A DNA stretch of 64,000 nucleotides from Stramonita haemastoma. Taxonomy: Eukaryota; Mollusca; Gastropoda; Neogastropoda; Muricidae. Below are positions 9,647-22,220 of the stretch, piece after piece (the stretch's first letter is position 1; each line of letters opens with the position of its first letter). The notes under the pieces are model-generated. The model worked only from the letters and a program-made list of their open reading frames with translations. It had not been told where the DNA came from and did not search any database. The DNA lies in assembly GCA_030674155.1 (NCBI GenBank), contig CM060322.1, positions 66,443,736 through 66,507,735 of the forward strand, given 5' to 3'. The translations under genes were made by a program, and so were the position numbers.

Positions 9647-11136
9647 CCCTCTTCCATTCGCTTTTCTGACCAAGAAACTCCTCCTAGTATTCGGAAAATT
9701 TCAATCTTTTTCTAGTAAAACACAGTTCCTTAGTAATATACACCACCATATAAAAACTACTGATAGAAGAGTCTTGAAATTTGACAGGAGTGTTCATAAG
9801 TTGTCATAGTTTACTTTGCATCAAAATTTGACAGTCCTGCTTATATATGTCATGTTGCTGTCCCCCTTTTTGTCACCAAATCAAGGTGACAACATGTTCA
9901 CTTCATGCTGTTAGTAAAATAATATGCTCTAACATGCACATCATGCACTAGTATGAGTCAAAATTAAAAAAAAAAAGAAGTGTTCTACCTACAGGCCCTC
10001 TGTAGGATTCCACGTCAGGGTAATCCGATTGAATAATAGACATCACATGAAGATTGTCACCAAGTCCATTGTCTGGGATTGTACAGTTTTTCTACACACT
10101 AAAGAGAAATAAAAAATACGCAAACACGGTACATTATTCACGGGATGGATTGCGTCGTGCCTTGAACTGGGCTTTGATATGTGATGTCATTGAGAAAGGG
10201 CCTGATCTTGAAGAGAGGGTCGTACTGGGGGCTGTCACGTCCAGGTGTGTCACTTGTGTCTCTCAAATGAAAATACTGATTCAGCTTCAAAAATCTTGTT
10301 TTGGGCATGACAGTACTGATCCATGAGTGAGAAAACTTGGGGTCAGTGGACCAGTACATATGTATTCTGGGCAGACGATTGATTCCCATCATTATCAGTA
10401 TAGACAGGTAAGCCCTGATCTCCTCAGGTGTTGTGTCTGTCCACAAAGGATCAGAAGCCACACCTCTAGCGGCGATCTTTTGTTTAGCATACTTATTTGT
10501 CTCATCTGCCGCACTACGAAAAAAAGTTGGGGAAACAAACAGAAAAAAATAATCCAGGGGCTTGGCACTGAGCGGTAGTGTGTGTACAGGGCCTGCAGGC
10601 AACTGAAAATCTTTCACTGCCAGTGCTGTGTGCGCCGCGCGCCACGTCGTCTGCAAATTTAGTAGTGGAATGTTGTCTTCAGGGTCACTTTCTACTGCAT
10701 AATCCTCATCTATTTCATCCCTTCCTTCTTCAGTTTCAATTTCAACATCAGATTCTCCATTCTGTTGTCTTTCAATCTCCTCAACTTGACGCATAATTTC
10801 GTCGATTTCATCTTCTGGAAAATCTTCCCACATTTCATCTTCGTGCTTTGCCGCCATTCTTAACTATGAGAAAATGTGTGAATGAAAATGAGAGACGCTG
10901 ACCAATTTCTTGAGAATGGAAGGATGTGTTGTGCCAAAAATAGTGCTGAAAAGCCATTGGGCTATCCTTACTATAGCGGGGAAAAGTCACTCATGGTGTG
11001 TGTGACCTTGTTCATGCTCACACCGTGATGGAAAATACCCACTGGCCGGGAGCGATTCTCGGCATGCTGCGGCACGATAAAATAAATGGGGCCTTTTCCG
11101 AAAAGCCCGCTGCAGGCATTAGAAAATGGGAGAGGG
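9647..11136 (-). mobile_element. Internally deleted piggyBac element
   Basis: Flanked by TTAA at 9643-9646 and 11137-11140. The ends are CCCTCTTCCATT and AATGGGAGAGGG (reverse complement CCCTCTCCCATT), a short imperfect TIR. TTAA duplication with CCY-type ends is diagnostic of the piggyBac superfamily and agrees with the transposase fragment inside. At 1.49 kb it cannot hold a full ~580-codon transposase, so it is non-autonomous. Confidence 0.85.
10138..10857 (-). pseudogene. piggyBac transposase, N-terminal part
   Basis: The frame starts MAAKHEDEMWEDFPEDEIDE at 10857. An acidic N-terminus (residues 1-65) is followed by the start of the DDE_Tnp_1_7 (PGBD-like) domain: PLDYFFLFVSPTFF, ADETNKYA, YLSILIMMGINRLPRI, YWSTD, MPKTRFLKLNQYFHLRD and YDPLFKIRPFLNDI. 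These are family-typical. The frame stops at about 239 residues, before the conserved catalytic aspartates and the C-terminal cysteine-rich zinc finger, which are missing from the element. Beyond SPVQGTTQSIP the sequence no longer matches the family, consistent with internal deletion. Not active. Confidence 0.85.
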
Positions 11137-11611
11137 TTAAGTTAACGTCTGTAAATTTCAGTTTGCAAGAATGATGACTGGATAAGTGTTAGCAATGATT
11201 TAATATCAGTAATAAACTTAAAAACTCGCCGCTACCGGAGCCTCACTGGCTGAAAACGCAACACGGTGAATTTTCGTGCTTCGTCTTCCAACACAATCTG
11301 TCACCCTTTCACTATACAAACCTATTCATAGCCCATACCATTGGAAAGAAGAAACTCTCTACTAACCCATTGTATGAGAGACACTTTAGTGAAGTGTTTT
11401 CTTTAAATACAGTATAATGCGTTTAAAAATTCCCTGCATTTTTCGGAAGTCGTAGAAATTTCCCTATTAATCGTACAAAAAAATCCAACACAGCGTTAAA
11501 AAGCTCGTTTTTTCAAGAAACAAACGCCTCATTTCAGTTTATCGGTTATTTCCATTAAATGACGTCTGATTCTTGTTTGCATACAGCACCCCCCTTTTCT
11601 AACTGACCAAA

Positions 11612-12119
11612 ATGGCGGCCTTAGCGAGTCTACACATAGATGCTTCAGACTTGCGAACGTCGATAGAGATTTTCGATGTGTACAGCGCATTCACACTCAC
11701 ATCTGAAGAAGTAAATGTTGTGCTTTTACCGTAGTTACTATCGAATCTCGATGATTTTAGATTTAAAAACTTATCGTTGATCGCAAGTTTATCCCGGACT
11801 GGGATGGCAGGGAGCGAAGAACTAGGTCATCGAAGGGTGCTCTCAGAGTTTATGAGCTCACGTGACATTTTTCTATTATAACAATAAATGAGGGTGATGA
11901 TTCTAGTCTAAATAGTTTCTAGTAGTGTTTTTTTTTTTCTTAGGATCTGTACTTTGTTATATCGTGCCGAAATGTTCCACGAAACATCGTGAAAACGAAT
12001 GCAAGAATGAAAACTCTTGCCTCAATCTAATTTCTAATAGAGATTTGGCCGATTTTGTTTACCGTTTGTTGTGTCTGTGTGCATGTAAGACCACGTTTTT
12101 AACAGAAATAGTGATTTAA
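11612..12119 (+). CDS. Possible two-exon small gene inside the TIR element
   Basis: An ATG at 11612 opens MAALASLHIDASDLRTSIEI then FDVYSAFTLTSEE, followed by a possible donor GTAAAT at about 11711. About 230 bp downstream a strong acceptor (poly-T then CTTAG, about 11929-11942) precedes an open frame with VPKCSTKHRENECKNENSC and LADFVYRLLCLCACKTTF, ending at 12119. Cysteine-rich, family unknown. The splice junction is a guess from sequence; a run-through stop sits at 11732 if unspliced. Could be the element's own accessory gene or chance. Confidence 0.25.
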
Positions 12120-12446
12120 CGATTAGAAAACACTCCTGAATGCATCCATTTAAATTCATGCAAAACAAAACTTTTTTTTTTTTTAATCAGAGCATACAAG
12201 TGCTAATCAAATTGAGTAAAACTTTGTTCTCTCTGTTGGTTTCACATTTTAAGCAGTGCATGAACTTTCTTCACTTCTTTTTCATTAAGTTGTTTTGTTT
12301 CACCAAACATGTAGTTAGAAAGAAAAAAAACACAAGAAAAACTGAAAACTTTGTAATGATTTTATTGTGCACAAACAAGCCTATTAAATACTAATTTTTA
12401 TCACACACACACACACAGTCACACAAAGTCACACACACACACAAAT

Positions 12447-12449
<3 letters not shown>

Positions 12450-12534
<85 letters not shown>

Positions 12535-12548
12535 ATATATATGTATGT

Positions 12549-12636
<88 letters not shown>
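12450..12636. repeat. (AT)n microsatellite
   Basis: Long TA repeat with GTGTGTGTG interruptions; open frames here encode only Y/I repeats. The 12140-12400 stretch before it is AT-rich with no supported gene. Confidence 0.95.
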
Positions 12637-13845
<1,209 letters not shown>

Positions 13846-14682
13846 CTGTTTCAAGACAAATATTTTGATAGGTGTACCATTTCTATCAGTCAATTAGAAG
13901 CTGAGATATGATGTTAGTGCCTATTGAGGGGGGGAATGGGGAGAGGAGAGGAGTGGAGGGGGGGACCAGAATCACTTCGAATGCCCTTTTAAAAGACTCA
14001 CTGTTTAAAGACAAACATTTTGATAGGTGTGTGCCATTTCTGTCAGTCAATTAGAAGCTGAGATATGATGATATGCCTATGGGCTGGTTTTGTGTTATTA
14101 TTTGGACAGGTTTTATGCTTCACAAATTGTTGTCATAGGGGTGTTTTGGATGACTGCAGTTTGCCTCTACATGATTTTTAGCTTTAAAAAAAAAAGCATC
14201 TGAGTAAAAAGTACAAGCTGTTATATACATCTGAGACACTTTTAGGCATTCTTGAGATTTTTACAGGACGGTAAAGTACCCCTTTCAGCTCAATTTGCGA
14301 GCTATTTTAAAAACAATTCTCTGATTTTGATGTAAAATTCCATTTGTTTCCTTTGACTTATTTTTCTGCTTTTTAGATATTTGTTTCTTCAAAGTAGCAT
14401 AAAACAATATAAAACTAGTTTCAGCACTGTCAGGTTTATAATAAGCATGAGGGAGATGTGCAAATAAGGCCTTAAATAACAAAATGACATTTTTATCCCA
14501 TCTGAAAAAATTTAAAGTGGTATATCTCAAAAACCGTCTAAGATAATGATATGAAATTTTGCATGCTTCTTGATCTTGCTACTATCTTTCATTTGGAATA
14601 ACAAACATCAAATTCTATGATATCTGAAAAAATGAGTGGTCCTACCTATTAGTATCTTTATTTATTCTGTTTGTGCTTACAG

Positions 14683-15360
14683 TGTTGGTGTTCCATGATG
14701 ACCAAGGACTGGTGGTGCCATCTGTCTCAGCAGTCAGTAAGTGTTCAGTTTGTACATTTTGGGGTTGGGGGGTGGGGGTGCGGGGCGTATAGACAGTATC
14801 TATATATATTCTGTTTGTGTGTTACAGTGTTGGTGTTCCATGATGACCAGTGACAGAATGACTGGTACTGGTGGTGGCATCTGTCTCTGCTTTCGGTAAG
14901 TTTTCAGTTTGTAAATTTGAGGGGGGGGGGGGGGGGGGGGGGTTGGGAGGGGGGGCGGTGTGTGTGTGTGTTTAGATAGTATCTATATTTATTCTGTTTG
15001 TGCGTTACAGTGTCGGTGTTCCATGATGATCAAAGACTGGTGGTACCATGTTTTTCTATGGTAAGTACTCAGTTTTTACATTTCAGGGTCATTTTAGGGT
15101 TGAGGGGGGGGGGGGGGGGGCGAGGGTTGTATAGATGGTATATATATGGTGTATATATTTCTGGTTGTGTGTTACAGGGTTGCTGTTCCATGATGATCAA
15201 GAATTGATGGTTTGATATTTTTCTATGGTAAGTACTCAGTTTGTACAATTCTGGGTTGGGTGGGGGGTATAGATAATATCTATATATTATGTTTCTGAGT
15301 TACAGAGTTGTTGTTCCCAGATGGCTGAGTACTGATCATGCCATCTTTCTTATCTGTGTA
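14683..15360 (+). repeat. Mini-exon array, arm A part 2
   Basis: Continuation of the array after the inserted element. Cores begin at 14683 (54 nt, ending 14736 before GTAAGT) and near 14828, 15011, 15179 and 15306, each with TTACAG upstream. Later cores diverge (for example TTGCTGTTCCATGATGATC) and spacers contain long G-runs. The last unit ends with GTGTAAATAC, a degenerate donor. Confidence 0.65.
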
Positions 15361-15499
15361 AATACTCATCCTGTACATTTCTGTATCTTCAATTCAACAA
15401 TTCAACAATTCAACACCTTTATTGTCCTCTGTTAAAGGAAATTTGTTTTGCAGTGATTAAAAGCTTATGTAAACAGCTACTAAGAAATCAAGAAATAAT

Positions 15500-15580
15500 T
15501 TAAACATACAAAATAGAGGTAACATTTGTTAAACACACACATACACACATATGCACGCACACACACATGCATGCACACAC

Positions 15581-15654
<74 letters not shown>

Positions 15655-15789
15655 TTACTAAAAGAAATCTGTTTAACAACCAATAAAACATTCCACACTA
15701 CTAAGTTAAACATTTATAAATTTCGATAAATTTGAATGCACATGATAAAAGTTAACATTTGTTAAACACAAACACACACACGCACAACA

Positions 15790-15821
<32 letters not shown>

Positions 15822-16060
15822 ACACACACACCAAACACACACACACACTCACAGGCACGCGTGCGCGAACACACACAAGCACTCACTCACTCACACACAC
15901 ATACATACACCTCTAGTAAGAGATATTTGTTTAACAAGGAATAAAAATATACTCAACACTACTAATAGTTAAGACATCTATAAATTTGAATACACATGAT
16001 AAAAGGTAACATTTGTTAAAGACATACATGCTCACACACACACACGCGCGCGCGCGCACA
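15500..16060. repeat. ~245-bp tandem units with embedded (CA)n
   Basis: The block GGTAACATTTGTTAAA-(CA)n-AGAAATCTGTTTAACAA...CATGATAAAA occurs two to three times (about 15510, 15750, 16000), each with its own CA tract. Probably expansion within the LINE 3' region. Confidence 0.7.
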
Positions 16061-16849
16061 CTGCATCAATGGAATCAACTATGCTTAAAAATAATCAAAC
16101 AACATAAAATTGACTGTTGAACATTAAGATGAGACTGATGAGCTATATCAAAATAGGAGATAAAAATATGGCTTTAAAATTATCATTCTGCTCAAAGTAG
16201 AGTCCGACATTCAGATGTCCACTGACACAGCCCAGCAACACTGTGCACCCCCACCTCCCTCCCTCAGCCGCAAACCCAACCCCTTGTCACACCCCTTGTC
16301 ACACCCGCCACCAAGCAAGCCGCCATCACAGGTACATGGTACAAACAATAGGCATAACCATGTGGGCGTTTGCTTGCTTGCATTCATGCGCACGCACACA
16401 CACAACACAATCACACACACGAAATCACAGCACACCTTTTCTCCTCTATCCCACGCCCTCTCTACCCCTCCACCCCCCTCCACACACCTTTATCTCCCCT
16501 CTGAAGTCACACACACACTAATCTCTTGCTCTACCCACCCACCTCCTCCCCATTCACTGATGCACTTCTTGAGGCAGAGGCCCTACACCTGACCTGCCTG
16601 TACACAGCTGCACAACGTGGGCACGTGGGTTACAGCACCGACCCCCAAATACTTCCCCTCTCCCCACCCTCCCCGCCCTTCTGTCAAAGCCACACCTACA
16701 CCTCACACTGCCACTCCACCCTAACATACAGTCGTCCATTCATTCATCCACCCACCACCCCTATTTTTTATACGAATATATACATTTGTTCATTCACCCT
16801 CACACTCACACACTCTCTCAGCACCCACCTACTCACCCCCCCTCCCACA

Positions 16850-16859
<10 letters not shown>

Positions 16860-16888
<29 letters not shown>

Positions 16889-16893
16889 CTCTC
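16860..16893. repeat. (CA)n/(CT)n
   Basis: Short microsatellite. The surrounding 16210-16900 DNA is C-rich with proline/histidine open frames and no supported gene. Confidence 0.8.
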
Positions 16894-17149
16894 TCAATGC
16901 AGGCAGGAGTGCAGTTCTTCACAGGTGTTGCAGTCACTGTTGTTGACTATTATACAGTCTGACGGCTGTGGGCAGGAAGGAGTCCCTGAAGCGGTTGGTT
17001 CTGCTTCTTATGGACAGAAGACGACTGCTGACCTCTCGCTTGGACACACACTGGGTCAGCACAGGATGGAGGGGGTGGGTGTCATCCTTCATAATCTTTG
17101 TCATCTTCTTCAGGCAGCTCTTCTCGTAGAGAAGCTCTTGTGTGTGTGT

Positions 17150-17820
17150 TGGGGGGGGGGGGGGGGGGGGGTTGTCATGTATTTAGGCATTGTCTAAATT
17201 TATTCCTAACTGTGTTACATGTAAGTATTTTTTATTGATTTATTTTTTTCTTTTATTGTGTGTATGAAGTTTTTTGTAAGTTATGTCATCCATTGCGACT
17301 GCCACACAATAGCCTAGTTTTCCAAAAACTAAGAAAATGGGTTTTATCTTATGGGAAAGATGTTCTGTGTACATTTTCACAGGGGACCTTAGTTTTTAGC
17401 CTCATCTCAAAGATTTTTAAGTTGTGTGTATGTGGTTGTATTTTTCTTTTATTGTAATTTTATTCTTTTATATCAAGGATAATGGAATTAGCACTTATAT
17501 TTTCTTCATGCTAGTGAAAACTCAAATATTAAAATGAGAGCTTCAGTCTTTTGATATGTACTAAACCAGCATGATATTCATAAGTTTAAAAAAATCTTTT
17601 TCTTACTGTGCCTTTTTGTTTCTTTCTTTTACTTATCATTACAAATGGGCCATCTGTGTGGAAAAGCAAGGGAGAGAACTGGTAATCCCGAGTGAGTTAA
17701 AACGAAAGTGTCTGTTTCTTTGTGTGTGTATGAGCTGGGGGGGGGGGGGGGGGGATGGGCTTCATTCATGTAGTGAGGCAGTTGTTGTTTCTACATGTTT
17801 ACTGTTGTATGTTACATATT
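17150..17820. repeat. Arm A segment mirrored at 45590-46250, with SINE tail
   Basis: Matches arm C in reverse complement. Contains a minus-oriented SINE-like tail (about 17230-17490) with TATATCAAGGATAATGGAAT. Homology with C stops at about 17820 in TATGTTACAT, exactly where the inverted repeat copy 17826-19036 begins; in C the sequence continues GTTACAGGGCTGGTGAATCC. Confidence 0.75.
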
Positions 17821-17825
17821 TGTTA

Positions 17826-19036
17826 TTTGGACATCTCCCTCATGCTTATTATGAAACTGACAGTGCTGAAACTAGTTTTATATTGTTTTATGCTACTTTG
17901 AAGAAACAAATATCTAAAAAGCAGAAAAATAAGTCAAAGGAAACAAATGGAATTTTACATCAAAATCAGAGAATTGTTTTTAAAATAGCTCGCAAATTGA
18001 GCTGAAAGGGGTACTTTACCCTCCTGTAAAAATCTCAAGAATGCCTAAAAGTGTCTCAGATGTATATAACAGCTTGTACTTTTTACTCAGATGCTTTTTT
18101 TTTTTAAAGCTAAAAATCATGTAGAGGCAAACTGCAGTCATCCAAAACACCCCTATGACAACAATTTGTGAAGCATTAAAACCTGTCCAAATAATAACAC
18201 AAAACCAGTCCATAGGCATATCATCATATCTCAGCTTCTAATTGACTGACATAAATGGCACACCTATCAAAATGTTTGTCTTTAAACAGTGAGTCTTTTA
18301 AAAGGGCATTCGAAGTGATTCTGGTCCCCCCCTCCACTCCACTCCTCTCCCCCCTCCCCCCTCAATAGGCACTAACATCATATCTCAGCTTCTAATTGAC
18401 TGATAGAAATGGTACACCTATTAAAATATTTGTCTTGAAACAGTGAGTCTTTTTAAAGAGCATTTCAAGTTATTCTGGGCCCCCCCCCACTCACCCCCCC
18501 CCCAACACAGCCCCCCTCCCCCTCATAGGCATTAACATCATATATGTTTCTAATTGACTGACAAAAATGGTACACCTATCAAAATGTTTGTCTTGAAACA
18601 ATGCGCATGTCTTTATAAGGCCATTCCAAGTGATTCCATTTGTTTTTTCCCCTAACCCCCGCCCCCTTCCCTTGTCTTGTCAAACATCTTTTGTACAATA
18701 TATCATAGGTGTACTCATGTGATCATCTGTGTTCTTTTATTATTATTATTTATTTTTTTTTTTTTACTTTTCTGGTGAGCTTACATGTTGCATTCTGATG
18801 TTGCATGTATCCTTTTTGTGCCCAGTGATTTTAACCTTTGCATAGTTTCTTCCTAAATATATCAGACCTCCTAGACCTTTGCTGAAATATCTTTCACTGT
18901 GTGACATACTGTTGCAATGCATGTATGATATAGACTTATTAGTGTTGTATTTTTTAACATTTTTCTTGTACAATTAAAAATGCAAATTTGGACATTTTTT
19001 GTGAGTTGCCTAATCTGTGTATATTCTTAGTGTCTG
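17826..19036. repeat. Right arm of the 1.2-kb inverted repeat
   Basis: Second, truncated copy of the internal part of the 9506-14649 element, in inverted orientation. Its open frame ISKKQKNKSKETNGILHQN lies on plus at about 17900-18005. It begins inside a mini-exon unit and ends where copy B starts, so it bridges arm A and copy B. Confidence 0.8.
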
Positions 19037-19049
19037 TAATAGGACACAG

Positions 19050-19081
<32 letters not shown>

Positions 19082-19301
19082 ACAGTCACACATGCACAGA
19101 CACACACAAACACAGACACAGACAAATACACATACACACACAAACATACACTGTCACTTTTCCACTCCACTCTAAGACTGTATCTATATTTTCCTACATG
19201 TCACAACCAACACACAAGGGACAAGGGTGGGGTTAGACAGGATAGCAGAAGAAAGGGGGCAGAAACTCAGGAAGAACTGGAGTGACACAGACACACTGCA
19301 G

Positions 19302-19555
19302 ACCTGTCTTTAGTACAGTCAGTCACAGACAGTGCAGGAAAAAGAAGTGCTGTGAAAACCTTGCAGAAACACATCCATGTGAAGACTGCAGTCACTACAA
19401 AAGTTTTCCCAACAGAAGCACAAAGAATAAAGCTTTCACAGAAACTGGAGCACAAATATGCTAACTCAGAAAATGTAACTTTCAAAGATGAGAGGATGTT
19501 AGCGTATGAAGCCAACAAATGGAGTGACAATTCTTTAGCAGACAGGAAATGTTAA
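19302..19555 (+). CDS. Candidate exon 'KTLQKHIHVKTAVTTK' (B copy)
   Basis: After CTGCAG the frame is open for 84 codons plus TAA: KTLQKHIHVKTAVTTKVF, QKLEHKYANSENVTFKDE and EANKWSDNSLADRKC. Matches A with replacements at two to three sites; C is frameshifted. An overlapping frame 19549-19704 (NTPYNGMIVNLSNQHVY ... TSQETEEIL) probably belongs to the same protein. Confidence 0.45.
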
Positions 19556-19704
19556 GAATAACTAGGATGCCACAAATGATCAACACTCCATACAATGGGA
19601 TGATAGTCAACCTTTCAAATCAACATGTCTACCACAAAAAGCAAGAGGAAAAATTTGGAAAGGTTCCCATTTTGACAAGTCAAGAAACAGAAGAAATACT
19701 ATGA
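19549..19704 (+). CDS. Candidate coding segment 'NTPYNGMIVNLSNQHVY' (B copy)
   Basis: 52-codon frame from ATG at 19549 to TGA at 19702-19704, same as A 5407-5562. Contains EEKFGKVPILTSQETEE. Together with the preceding frame it would give about 130 residues if one frameshift or a tiny intron is allowed. Confidence 0.3.
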   Translation: MLRITRMPQMINTPYNGMIVNLSNQHVYHKKQEEKFGKVPILTSQETEEIL

Positions 19705-20056
19705 AGATTTGTCTACCTGTAGCACTACACATACAAAGGAACACTGACACCGACTAGGACTTCCCTGTACCAACAACTTGTATCACTACAAACACAAAGG
19801 GGCATGAACACTAACCAGGACTTCCTTGTACCAAGGCTTTCTATTTTTTATTAGCCACCACCACCACCACCCCAGCCCCTCCATTCACAGCAGACCTGCA
19901 GTGCCTCACTCACCTTGCAAGCACAGTTTGAGACTACAGGCTTACCATGTCTTTGGCCTGCCTTCAAAACTCCCACACTCCCACTTTAGGAAGACAAAAT
20001 ACAGCAGTAAAGGAAATCTAAACCAAAAGAAAATTTACATTTAAATATCATCTTAG

Positions 20057-20246
20057 TTTGGTAACAAAGAAAAGTATCTTGGAAATCAGTCTGGATCAAG
20101 AAGAAAGATCATGAAATTGAAGGGCAGTTAGTGGCTATCAAGATTGAAGTTTTCTGAATAAGATGCTCAGAACATTCAGAGTTTAAAAAAGAGATCTGCA
20201 GAGTTGATCCAACCGGGCTTCTTATAGATGAAAGAGTGTTGTGTGA
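20057..20246 (+). pseudogene. Candidate exon 'VWIKKKDHEIEGQLVAMK' (B copy, frameshifted)
   Basis: Same exon as A 4867-5052 and C 52370-52555. B lacks one A in GGAAATCAG and has an altered GTTTTCTGAATA stretch, breaking the frame twice. Confidence 0.5.
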
Positions 20247-20688
20247 CCATAATAAATGTGACTATAGATTTTAGAACCCAAACCTGTAAAATAAAGTGGG
20301 GGGGATGGGGGAGGGGGAGATAAAACACTGACAGTTATAAATGAATACAATTTCTCTAAAAAGTCACAGAGACTTGGTTCCTTGAAATGTCACTTTCCCC
20401 AGCTGAGTCTACAGGTCATTGCACCAGCTACCAGCCCTCTTCAAGAATTTTTAGCCTGAAATAATCAGGTGCTAACAAGTCAACTCCCCCCCCCCCCCCC
20501 CCCCTAAAAAAATTCCACAAGTATGTTGTTGAATGTTTTCACATTTCTGATCAATGTCTATCATCTACTAGTATGTTGCTGAATTTTTTTAAATGTTTTT
20601 GAACACTCTTTTTAATCTACTAGTATGTTGCTAGAGGTTTTCATGTTTTTAATCTTACCATAATCTACTTGTTTTGATTCCTCGTCAG

Positions 20689-20764
20689 CTTTCTGTGAGT
20701 TGTTCCATACAGATGTGAACACAGGACCATACCGAGCCATAGTGTGCACCATCTGGCCTGAGAC
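20689..20764 (+). CDS. Candidate exon 'FHTDVNTGPYRAIV' (B copy)
   Basis: Intact frame FCELFHTDVNTGPYRAIVCT then IWPET after acceptor CTCGTCAG. Identical peptide to A. 3' border unclear because a C-run follows. Confidence 0.35.
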
Positions 20765-21300
20765 CCCCCCACCCCCCCACCCCAACCCACACCAAAAACC
20801 TGTCTGATAACACATTTATTCCAAACATTCCACTCTTTGACAAAAAATAAATCACTTTTTCAAACACATGGGTAAGACAAAAGACAAAATTAGCTTCAGA
20901 CTGTATCCATCAGTGACTAATGAATAATCATATTCTTAGTAATCTTCACAGAAAAAAGCGTCTAATGAAGGATGTGAGAAAAGATTAGAGATTTCCGAGT
21001 GCCGCACTGTCTGTTTCTATGTCTTACAGTACTACCTGGTCATGTGCCTCTGTCTAAACCACTGCAGATCATGTAGCCAAGTCACACTACCAATCTATTC
21101 AGTCACTGCTCATGTCCACTGTGTGTAGTATCACTATTAAACCAGTCAGTCAGGCAGTATGGCTGTGACTTTGGGGGTACAAAGACCAAATTCAGCAAAT
21201 TTTTAATGCCATGTGTCAATCATAGGCTAGTTTGTCTTTTTCTTTACTTGCACAGTCAAATGTGCTTTTATCAACATATTTTAGAATGTGGTCAACTTAG

Positions 21301-21549
21301 CTGGAGAAGGAAAACTGACATTGGTTAAAGGGACTGTCCAGTTTGGCTTTGTCAGGGGAATCTTGTGCAATGGTGGGTAGTCCAGACACGGCTGAGACTA
21401 CATATTTTTTTCTGGCAAAAGAAAATGGAGCAGTGGAGAAAATCAGGAAGATCACTTTAGCTTACAAACTTCTCACCGAAAGATAATGACAATTGTGACT
21501 AAGGAAGATTATCACCAGAAAAAAATAAGAAGGAACATTGCATTAACAG
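21301..21549 (+). pseudogene. Candidate exon 'GESCAMVGSPDTAE' (B copy)
   Basis: Acceptor CAACTTAG at its left, donor GTATAG at 21550. B keeps the A-run length that lets the frame continue YHQKKIRRNIALT into the donor, but has one-base losses near 21305 and 21435 that break the frame. Useful for inferring the ancestral reading. Confidence 0.5.
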
Positions 21550-21779
21550 GTATAGACATATTTTCATCCTTGTAAGAAAACCAATCCTTTATCAAGAAGC
21601 AAACAAAAGAGAAAATCAAAGCCAACATTTTTTTGATTTACACCCCTAGCCTACTATCTAGGCTAGGCTTGTGTTTTGTTGCCCAAAACACAACCTGGTG
21701 ATAAAACTAACCTCCAAGACCCTCCAGCAACACAGGATCACCCCTCAGAACTATCAAACCAGCCAATCTAACTTGCAGG

Positions 21780-21879
21780 NNNNNNNNNNNNNNNNNNNNN
21801 NNNNNNNNNNNNNNNNNNNNNNNNNNNNNNNNNNNNNNNNNNNNNNNNNNNNNNNNNNNNNNNNNNNNNNNNNNNNNNN
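21780..21879. other. Assembly gap (100 N)
   Basis: Exactly 100 N, so size is probably arbitrary. Flanks match C at about 54178 and 54792, so roughly 600 bp including a (TG)n tract and the 54540-54673 exon is probably missing here. Confidence 0.95.
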
Positions 21880-22179
21880 AGTGCAAATGTGTGAGGTGTG
21901 TACACATTCTAAAAAGGATTTTAATGCATTGAGTGAAGGTTTTATGAATCCCCATTTAATAACCCTAAAGGATATGAATCCCCAGTTGCTTTTGGGTGCA
22001 GGGGAGTGTGGCTAACCACAGGGGTTCACTGCTAACAAATGTGTTTCTTCAACACTGTTTTAAAAAATGACTTTTGAAGTCTAACAAAGGGAAAATAGGT
22101 ATTGTGCTTAATCTATTACCAATAGCTAATAAGATTTAATCATTTCATAATATCTCTCTCTCTCTCTTAATCACTTCAG

Positions 22180-22220
22180 CATCCCTGATTCCCAACACAT
22201 GTGCTTATATGCGTATATAG
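22180..22220 (+). CDS. Candidate 41-nt exon 'IPDSQHMCLYAYI' (B copy)
   Basis: A strong acceptor (CTCTCTTAATCACTTCAG) precedes 41 nt reading IPDSQHMCLYAYI, followed by GTGTGTGTG. The C copy (55091-55131) reads IPNSQHMCLYAYT. Both stay open. Short, so moderate support only. Confidence 0.35.

Larger units (their letters stand above)
15383..17140 (-). mobile_element. LINE 3'-end fragment
   Basis: On the minus strand 17130-16930 encodes EEDDKDYEG-like sequence, then SRTNRFRDSFLPTAVRLYN and a stop, a C-terminal signature common in animal LINE ORF2 proteins. About 1.5 kb further, the sequence ends in AATAAAGGTGTTGAATTG followed by TTGAA repeats (15385-15415), a plausible LINE tail. Between lie CA-rich microsatellites and a ~245-bp tandem duplication (15500-16040). 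Clade not assignable. Confidence 0.5.

Noticed and set aside
16215..17197. Long plus-strand frames rich in proline and histidine
   Set aside because: Composition comes from C-rich and CA-rich DNA, and the only family-like signal in the region is a LINE C-terminus on the minus strand.
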